A stretch of DNA of 64,000 nt from the NCBI GenBank assembly GCA_946807835.1, contig OX327693.1:2373501-2437500 (forward strand). Reading direction: 5' to 3'. Shown here piece after piece: positions 57,094-64,000 of the stretch (position 1 is its first letter; each line of letters begins with the position of its first letter). The position numbers were made by a program, and so were the translations under genes. Below the pieces are notes generated by a model. It was given only the letters and a program-made list of their open reading frames with translations. It was not told the DNA's origin and searched no databases. Source of the DNA: Ailanthus altissimus (lineage: Eukaryota > Streptophyta > Magnoliopsida > Sapindales > Simaroubaceae).

Positions 57094-57735
57094 GCAACAG
57101 ATCCGAGAATCATGAAAACTTATAACAAACTTGATAATAGACTTTAACAGAAGTGGGAGAAGTTGTTACAGCTACATGTATACTTTCAGCTCTTTATATC
57201 AGAAACATCTCCTCTTGATTTCTTTTATACACGATCAAACCATCATGCCTTGAGCAGATCATCATTACTCTAATATTGGTTGATTTGATTTTGAAGGAAA
57301 GAAGAAAGTGAAAATGATGAATAAAACTTCATCTTATTCAGTGAAATATTTCAAGAGTGTATTATTCGTTTTTGGTGTGGCATGAGATCGAGGTCATAAT
57401 TTTGTTCACTGAACAAAAGCACAGTTAGATATGATAATAATTAAGAGATTATTGATAATTAATCTTCCAATTTATCAACGGATATAATTTGTTTTTATGG
57501 TTTGAAATAATTTACGTGGACTACTGATTTATTTTTTGAAGTGGATAACAGGAATTGATTGAAGCTTTTTAGTATGAGCTTCAAGCACATCGTTTGCTAA
57601 TTTAATCTGATGGAGACAAATGGATCAAGAGGGAAAAAGAAAATCAATTAAGAACTTTTATTTGATTCATTTATTTAAACTTTTTAGACATAAAAACTCA
57701 AAGCTCTCTCATCATCGTATTCATTAATTCATCCA

Positions 57736-58155
57736 AGTCTCCCTTTTAATCCAGCTTTGATTATTATTACTGAAATAGAACCCATCTTCTCTCACAGACC
57801 AAAAGCAATTTCCACTGTCACGACACTTGTAAGTCTCAACCCTAATCCGAAAAACATCGACAGTTTTTTTCAACTAAGTCGTATATCATCTTGCACCAAA
57901 AATGGGTCGTCTTCCAAATATGAATCGAAATTCATTCTTCATCCAAAGGGTATGCTCTTCAAGATCATCGTCATTGGAGTAGCAATGCATGGTGGTTTTT
58001 AATGGCTGCTTAGATCATTAGTTATGTGAACTTTCTACCTCAGTCGGATTCGGAGGGCATTTTCATCATCATCATCTAATGCAAATGTGGGTGTTTTGAG
58101 TAATGGAAAAAATAAGGATGGTGATGAACAAGAAAGGAGTTGAAACATGAAACAT
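57736..58155 (-). pseudogene. S1 family gene, copy B counterpart of 29148, decayed
   Basis: Aligns with 29148-29591. Single-base insertions in the signal-peptide region (58080-58110), a 13-bp deletion between GATTC repeats near 57926, and a one-base change in length near 57870 all shift the frame; the stop codon is also lost (TGG). It keeps TGG where the copy-A gene has its TAG, so it records the older state of that codon. The HFWC and GNCFW regions are still visible. Non-functional. Confidence 0.85.
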
Positions 58156-58878
58156 GATTGAAAAATGAAAGTTGGCGGGATGCTTTCGGTTACTACTTTA
58201 TAATAATCTAGAGAAAGAGAGATAAAAAAATTTAAATAGAGGATATTTGAAGGTGTGTTAATTAATGTATGATATGGATGTATATTGAAAGGAATCTAAT
58301 TTGCTAATTATGAGGTATAAGTAATAGTGGATTCATCTATCATATTTTTAGTGGAAAACTAGACCATATTCATGACTCATAAAACTTTTATTGTCAGTAC
58401 CTAAATAGCTTGGCAAATCATTTTATAGTAAGTTATCTTAACCATTATAGCAATTTCATTTGAATTATGCTTTTATTTTAATATATCAAAATTTTAAAAA
58501 TATCTAGTTATGTTATTTTTATTATCATTCTCATCTTTTTATTATTATATTTATCTTTAAAAAGTGGCCATTTTTATCCTATAAAAATGTAATTAATAAT
58601 TTTGGAAACAATAAAAATTAAATTAGATATTGAACTATAAACGAGAAACCAAACTGATATTTTCCTAAATTATTTAATTAAAAATTCTAAAGTTTATTTA
58701 TAAGATAAGAGAGTAGGTTGCGCTCCACTTTTGATTCAAGGTCGGTTCTTATTTTTAAGAATCTGATTCAATTTTGTTTTGATTTGTTTTAAAATAAGGG
58801 TTAGAATAATTAAGGGAAAAAAAGATTGACCAAAACCATCCAAACCAAATGAAACAATTTCTCACTTAGAAACCCATT

Positions 58879-60109
58879 TGTTCTCTCTTGAATTTTAGCT
58901 TATAAGGCCTAAAGACTTCGGCCTATCAAACCCAAAAGATCATGGCTTAAAAGGTCTCGGTCCAAACTCAAAAGATAATATCAACCTAAATATGTTTTTG
59001 AATTATTGGTACCCTCTCTAAGCTAGTTAGAACATTGATTATGACCCCGCTACCTATTCGATTAGATGCTAAAGGAGAAGAGAAGATCTATAACCTCTGA
59101 GCTAGTCAGAACATTGGTCGTGATTCAGCTATCCCGTTCAGTCAAACTCTAAAATAGAAACTTATACTTTCATCGAGCTGGTTAGAGTATTGGTTAAAAC
59201 TTGACTACTTTACTTGATTAGACTCACCATTTTCAAAGCTGGTCAGAACACATGTAGTAACTTAGCTACCCTATTTGATCAATCTCTAAATAAAAGAAAT
59301 AATCTTTGTCTATAGCGAGTAGAAAACAGGTCAAAACTTGACAATCCCGAAAGTTTTAGGAAAAAATCCTGAAAGAATTTAACTTTTGAGAGTTGTAGCT
59401 AGTTGTAGATGAGGTTAACCTTATTATGAGAATATCTTTAAATCTAAAGGACATCACTAAAATTACGACACAAGTCCTACCAGAGCAAAAAAAAGAGCTA
59501 CTTTAATTTCGATAAAATTTAGATAGCAAAATCTTAAAAATGAATATCCACGAGGCTTTTGAATTCTAAAGGATTTCAAATGCTATGAGCTAAACTTATA
59601 TTTTCACCTTGTAAATAGAGAAGAAATTCTACACTAAGGGGATAGATATATGAATTGATTCAAAAAGAACTTATTGCATTGAGGCTCATATTCAGAGAGA
59701 GAGATATATAGAATCACATATTTTATATTCTCAAAGAGCTTTATTACACTCTCCAAAGGTATAAATTCTTAGAATTATCGTCCTCATGGCCATGAGAGTA
59801 TACACATTGAGCCATTCACTATAGCTATACACAATGAGCTACTCACTTAAGCTCTTTTTATATTCTCACCCTATCTTTACATTTTAGGATGAATGCTAAC
59901 TTAAGCATTAGTATTCCTATGCTGAAAAATGTCTGGCGCGCCTCACTTTCTTCTTTGGTTATAGGGTTTTCATCAGATAAGATATCCAGTGAAAAAAAAG
60001 AGATCAAATTTGTTTAATCCCATCCTATCCTTGACGTCATCAGCCCAACTCTAAACAATCAACAAATATAACTCATTGACTCTTAGGTTACAAAATTTTG
60101 AGATCAACA
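58879..60109 (+). mobile_element. 1.2-kb insertion in copy B, probable solo LTR
   Basis: Copy A reads straight across this place (about 30330-30345). The insert begins TGTTCTCTCTTGAATTTTAG and ends GAGATCAACA, LTR-like TG...CA ends. No matching 5-bp duplication was found. Repeated phrases on a GTCAGAACATTGGT theme recur within 59020-59340. No coding domain. Confidence 0.5.
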
Positions 60110-60376
60110 GGAGCAATTCTAAATAGACTTTAACCAAAAATACCTAGCCCTGTAAGAAATATATGGGTGGCATGACAAAATTAGGTAAGTGAGTTATGAA
60201 AATTAATTCAATAAATAAGAAAAGAATATATAGTAATAATATTTTTTATTTATCGACAAATATCATGTTACTTAAATTTGTATCAATGAATTTTATAAAT
60301 ATAATTTGTATGTGTTTGTATCATTTCAAAAGGAGAAATCTTTTTTCATATATATATATATATAAAGGAAAAAAGA

Positions 60377-62092
60377 CCATTACCCCTCTAGAGTTTCAAC
60401 TAATATTCACTTATTCCTTGTGGTTTAAAAAAATACCTTGACCTTAAAGACAAAACCACTCGTTTTCACCACTAGGCCAAACTAAAGTTTACATAAAATA
60501 TTAAGAAGAATAACATATATACCCTCAAAATTAATTAGATGAATTGTTAATACTAAATTAAATAAATTTGTGAAAATTATAAATAATAATAAATATAAAA
60601 TATTTTGAATATCGTTTAATTTAAATAAGCTTACAAAAATGAGTTTTTATTTTTATTTTGTAGAAACCCATTATAAATGTCTTCTCATTTTCTAATTATT
60701 CTTATATTAATTGAAAAGAAATAAAAATTACTGATTATTATTTTAATTATAACAAATTATTTTCCAACAAAACTCAAAACGTAATTTTTATATGTTACCA
60801 TCAAGTATCATTTAAAAATACTTTTTTCAAATATAACATAATTTTTCTTTATTCACGGTTCATTTCAGAGTATAGATAAATTTTACATTATTTGTAGTAA
60901 TTTTTTTAATTTAAAACTTTATGAAAATTATTTTCTTATGAGCTGAATATAATTCTCATTTACCATTTACAAATATTTTTTTTTGAATTCTCATAAGTTA
61001 TAATTTAAATTTTAAATTCTTCATAAAAATTTATTTTATTATTTAATATTAAATAATAAACATTCACTTATGAGCTAGAAATTAACTATTTTTTTAGGAT
61101 GTATTATATTTTAGTATTTTTTATTATATTAGATTAATTTAAAAAATATTTAAAATAATTCATTTTTATAATAGGTTCCTAAAACTGAATCTTTAAGTCT
61201 TTTGTTGTAAACTTGTACACACTCAATTTAATTTATTGTTTATTAAAATATTTACACTTATTATTGTTTATAATATTTTAGTACCAAAATTGATTTAGTT
61301 TAGAATTAACAATTTATCTAACTAATATATAGGGTATATATATTATTCTTCTTAATATGTTATATAAACTTCAATTTGACCTAAGTGGTAAAAAGGGGTA
61401 ATTTTATCTTTGAGGTAAAGGTTTTAAATTCCTTTAAGCTCTCTTTTTCTTTTGCTTCCATTTATTTTAGTGCAAAACGGTCAAGCTATATATTATTAAG
61501 GATGAAATTATTAATTTATTAAAAAAAATTAAAAAGTAGGGGCAAAACTATCAAATCATATATTATTAAAGATAAAATTATCAATTTATAAAAAAGAATA
61601 GTGATCCTTTTATTGAAGGGCAAAGCTGTTAAATTATGTATGATTAATGATAAAATTGTCAATTCATAAAAAAAAGTTAAGAAAAAGGGTAAAATTATCA
61701 AATTATATATTATTAAAAATAAAATTATCAATTTAGAAAAAAAAAAGGAAATAATGATCTATTTATTTAGGGCAAAATTGCCAAACTATGAATTATTAAA
61801 AATAAAATTGTCAATTCATAAAAAAATTTAAAATAAAAGACAAAATTGTCAAACTATATTATTAAAGATAAATTTGTCATTTCATAAAACTAAATAGTGA
61901 TAATATGATGAGATTTGGATACTTTTTAAAACTATAAAAAAGTAAGTGGATTTTAATTAGATTATTAAATTATATATTATTAAAGATAAAATTTGTAATT
62001 TATAAAAAAAAATAATAATATAAAATTTTTAGTACTTTTTCAAATCATAAGAGAATAAATAAATAATAATTTAAACCTTAAGGGAGTAATGG
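60377..62092. mobile_element. Non-coding TIR element, 1.7 kb
   Basis: The first 60 bases (CCATTACCCC, then GTTTCAACTAATATTCACTT, TTCCTTGTGGTTTAAAA) match the reverse complement of the last 60 (CCATTACTCCC, GTTTAAATTATTATTTATTT, TTCTCTTATGATTTGAAAA). No transposase was seen, and the interior is AT-rich with a degenerate tandem array. Flanking duplications were not found. It is absent from copy A. Confidence 0.55.
61493..61900. repeat. Degenerate minisatellite, about six units of 65-80 bp
   Basis: Units share ATTATTAAAGATAAAATTATC, followed by an AATTTATAAAAAA-like step and then GGGCAAAATTGTCAAA. They recur at about 61493, 61562, 61640, 61708, 61792 and 61858, differing in length. The minus-strand 70-residue frame with repeated LSLIIYNLI-like phrases is a translation of this array, not a gene. 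Confidence 0.65.
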
Positions 62093-63014
62093 CTGTTTTC
62101 GCTAAAAACAACTGAAACTCTTACCGTTGAAGTGGAGAAGAGGCACAGTTCATCTCCCAATCAAATAGAAACTTTTAGTCAACGACTTTCGTATGAAAAA
62201 CTATTAATCTTTTCGGTTTGATTTAACTTATATTTAGTCGCACGTGCTGATTGATTAAGGGGATAAAAGGTTATGGAGTTTTTTAAAAATGGAAATCTCG
62301 TTCATATAGTCAAAATTAATAAAATGCAAATTATAGTAATAATAATAAACTTTTGTAATTATCTATTTATCCAATCATTATCACCTGAAAATCCAACAAC
62401 AAAAAAAAAATGGAAATTATGTATCAGGTTCATTATTATCTTTGCTGTACATTGATTAATCATTAAAAACAAATCATTAAACATTGATTTGTCTAATGTA
62501 GTGGCGGTGTCATCGGCTGCTCAAGTATTTTCCCAGATTCTCTATTATAAGTTTTAAGAAAAATGTGAGTTTTGTGTTTGATTTAATTTATATATACTAA
62601 TTTAATTCATACTTTTTAATAAATAATAAATTAGTCCCTTTAAGAATATTTTTGGCTATGTTTAGTCCGTACAAGGACTAAATGAATATTTTCTAAGAAA
62701 CAAAAAGTGGAGATTAACTTGATATATATATATATATACTAATTAAATCAGGGATGAAATTAATATTTTTCTAATTTTTTATATTATAAAATTTTAAATA
62801 TTTTAAAATTTGGATGATCTCATAATTTTAAGATAAGAATACTATAAAATTAATTATCAATTGTTTTATATTTTAAAAACATGTAAATTGTAGTACCAAA
62901 AAATTAATTCATAAACAAACACAAATGGATAATGATCAAAATAAAACTTAGCTGTAGAAACCCTAAATTTATGAACATAACATTTTTGAGTCCTCTGTCA
63001 ACAAAATCCATGCT

Positions 63015-63020
63015 TATAAA
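63015..63020 (+). promoter_or_regulatory. Candidate TATA box of the S1 gene
   Basis: TATAAA, 80 bp before the ATG at 63101, within a block that is strongly conserved with copy A (about 31850), where the gene is dead. The spacing would allow a 5' leader of about 50 bp. Confidence 0.5.
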
Positions 63021-63100
63021 TCCTTTCTATACACCTTCTCATTTTACACATACAAAAGAATAATCAAACACCAACCCCACCATTAAAATCATAAAAAAAA

Positions 63101-63538
63101 ATGCCTGTAGCTTCTGCTTTTAACTATCTCATCCTCATCCTAACCATCTATCTTGTTCTAACACCGGCATCCTCGTTCAATTTTGATTCGATTTTTCGAA
63201 TAACCTTTAAGGTTCACATAGTCAATGGGTTCCGGAACAACGACGTTCCATTGGTAATTCATTGTCGTTCTGGGGATGATGATCTTGGGGAGCATATCCT
63301 AAATGCTGGCCAGGAATTTCGGTTTAAATTTAATCTAAACTTTTGGAAAACAACTCATTTTTGGTGCACAATGAGAAAAGGCTCGATTGCTAAAGATGTT
63401 GACGTTTTCTCGGTTAAAAGAGAGATCGATACATGCCGTGACACTGGGAATTGCTTTTGGTTGCCCACTGAAGATGCAATCTATTTCAGTGATGACAATT
63501 TGAGTTGGAAGAAAATGTATAAATGGAATAACCCATAA
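63101..63538 (+). CDS. S1 family secreted protein (self-incompatibility protein homologue)
   Basis: An intact single-exon gene of 145 residues. Residues 1 to about 25 are a signal peptide (FNYLILILTIYLVL core, ending near TPASS). The mature part has the S1 pattern: a TFKVHIVNGF strand, VIHCRS with the first cysteine (55), GEHILNAGQEFRFKF, FWKTTHFWC (89), cysteines 112 and 118 in the TCRDTGNCFW segment, and a closing YFSDDNLSW. In the family the four cysteines form two disulfides. Length is typical. Papaver S1 is the stigma-side self-incompatibility determinant; most relatives have no known role, and tissue cannot be deduced. It is the only intact one of the four S1 genes here, and differs from its copy-A twin by the lesions that killed the latter. 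Confidence 0.95.
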   Translation: MPVASAFNYLILILTIYLVLTPASSFNFDSIFRITFKVHIVNGFRNNDVPLVIHCRSGDDDLGEHILNAGQEFRFKFNLNFWKTTHFWCTMRKGSIAKDVDVFSVKREIDTCRDTGNCFWLPTEDAIYFSDDNLSWKKMYKWNNP

Positions 63539-63740
63539 TAAGAAAAACTTTCAAATGCATATTGAAGAAGAATTTTAATTTGTACTCTTTGACTACATCA
63601 ACATTTGATATCGAAATTCTTCTTAATGTGTGCTTTAAGACACATGATGTATCTCCATAAAGTGTGAGAATAAGGAGGATATTTTTAAAATTTGTCATTT
63701 AATAAGGTTTCTTTATATTCTTCAAATTTTATTTTATTTA

Positions 63741-64000
63741 TTTTAAAGAGGGATTAATTCTACCGTTTCGCAAAGTGCCAGATCCAAAATTTGAAGTATG
63801 AAGGATTAAAATGTTAAATTTAAGATATTTTAAGTTAAACTTTCATATGTAAGAGCATTAGTGTCAGATGTTATATTAGCTTAAGGTGATCTAAACATGC
63901 TTGAAGTAACTTTAAAAGTATATAGATTAATACATAATTTAAAAAATAGATAAAATATACCTCATGTTATTGAAGTTGTTTTTCAACAATCTGGAAAGAT
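63741..64000. other. Right edge, no gene seen
   Basis: AT-rich sequence after the end of the duplicated S1 block; nothing recognised. Confidence 0.5.

Larger units (their letters stand above)
50703..57275 (-). mobile_element. Full-length Ty1/copia element with target duplication TTGGT
   Basis: The LTRs are 50703-51049 and 55516-57275 (the latter interrupted by an insertion at 55688-57093), both starting TGTAAGAGTTTAAG on the plus strand. TTGGT flanks the whole at 50698-50702 and 57276-57280. On the minus strand the primer site TGGTATCAGAGC (55504-55515) touches the right LTR, the gag ATG lies at 55499, and the polypurine run ATGGGGGGA adjoins the left LTR. By eye the two LTRs differ at roughly 5-6% of positions. 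Outer plus-strand ends are TG and TA or CA. Confidence 0.95.
50612..63740. repeat. Segmental duplication, copy B (S1 gene pair), expanded by insertions
   Basis: The counterpart of 28591-32870. The match is interrupted by the copia element at 50703-57275, the probable solo LTR at 58879-60109 and the TIR element at 60377-62092. Where copy A reads continuously through CATTTTGGTTGATTTG (about 28670-28685), copy B has the copia element with TTGGT duplicated on each side. Confidence 0.85.

Noticed and set aside
61519..61731. Hydrophobic repetitive minus-strand frame
   Set aside because: A translation of the degenerate minisatellite.

Overview
The window looks like a piece of a eudicot plant nuclear genome. 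It is strongly AT-rich. Its one large intact gene has ten exons with GT-AG introns. It carries members of the plant-specific S1 (self-incompatibility protein homologue) family, and most of the rest is layered Ty1/copia-type LTR retrotransposons, solo LTRs and small foldback elements. No bacterial, phage, CRISPR, tRNA or rRNA feature was recognised. The species cannot be named from the sequence alone.

Layout. 1-270 is the broken edge of a trichome-birefringence-like gene (minus strand). 794-3020 and 3035-5854 are two solo LTRs almost end to end. 6474-9876 is a long-TIR element that carries a cyclophilin fragment and a second gene tail; its right two-thirds is tandemly duplicated. 10380-10795 is the tail of a LINE. 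13481-20190 is an intact organellar-type cysteine synthase (O-acetylserine(thiol)lyase) gene encoding 390 residues. A decayed copia element (20209-24525) sits 18 bp after its stop codon and separates the gene from its probable native 3' flank. A second, 5'-truncated copia element runs from 25281 to 28590.

The right half is organised around a duplicated S1 block. Copy A (28591 to about 32870) and copy B (about 50612 to 63740) each hold a minus-strand and a plus-strand S1-family gene, head to head. Only the plus-strand gene of copy B (63101-63538) is intact. The minus-strand gene of copy A is spoiled by a single nonsense codon; the other two are clearly decayed. Copy B has been swollen by a 6.6-kb copia element (with another element inside its LTR), a probable solo LTR and a TIR element. 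Copy A preserves the empty site of the copia insertion, so the order of events can be read directly.

Between the two blocks lies a nest of copia-type elements (32911-39609 and 40284 to about 47150). Inside them are a solo LTR with a perfect target duplication, a gag-only minus-strand element and a local 175-bp duplication. A truncated multi-pass membrane protein gene (49910-50548), itself broken by a stop codon, lies just before copy B.

The genes that could function are the cysteine synthase and the S1 protein at 63101. I see no operon-like or pathway link between them. The most informative signals are the unusual residues of the cysteine synthase, the retroelement in its 3' flank, the duplicated S1 block with filled and empty insertion sites, and the element carrying captured gene fragments.
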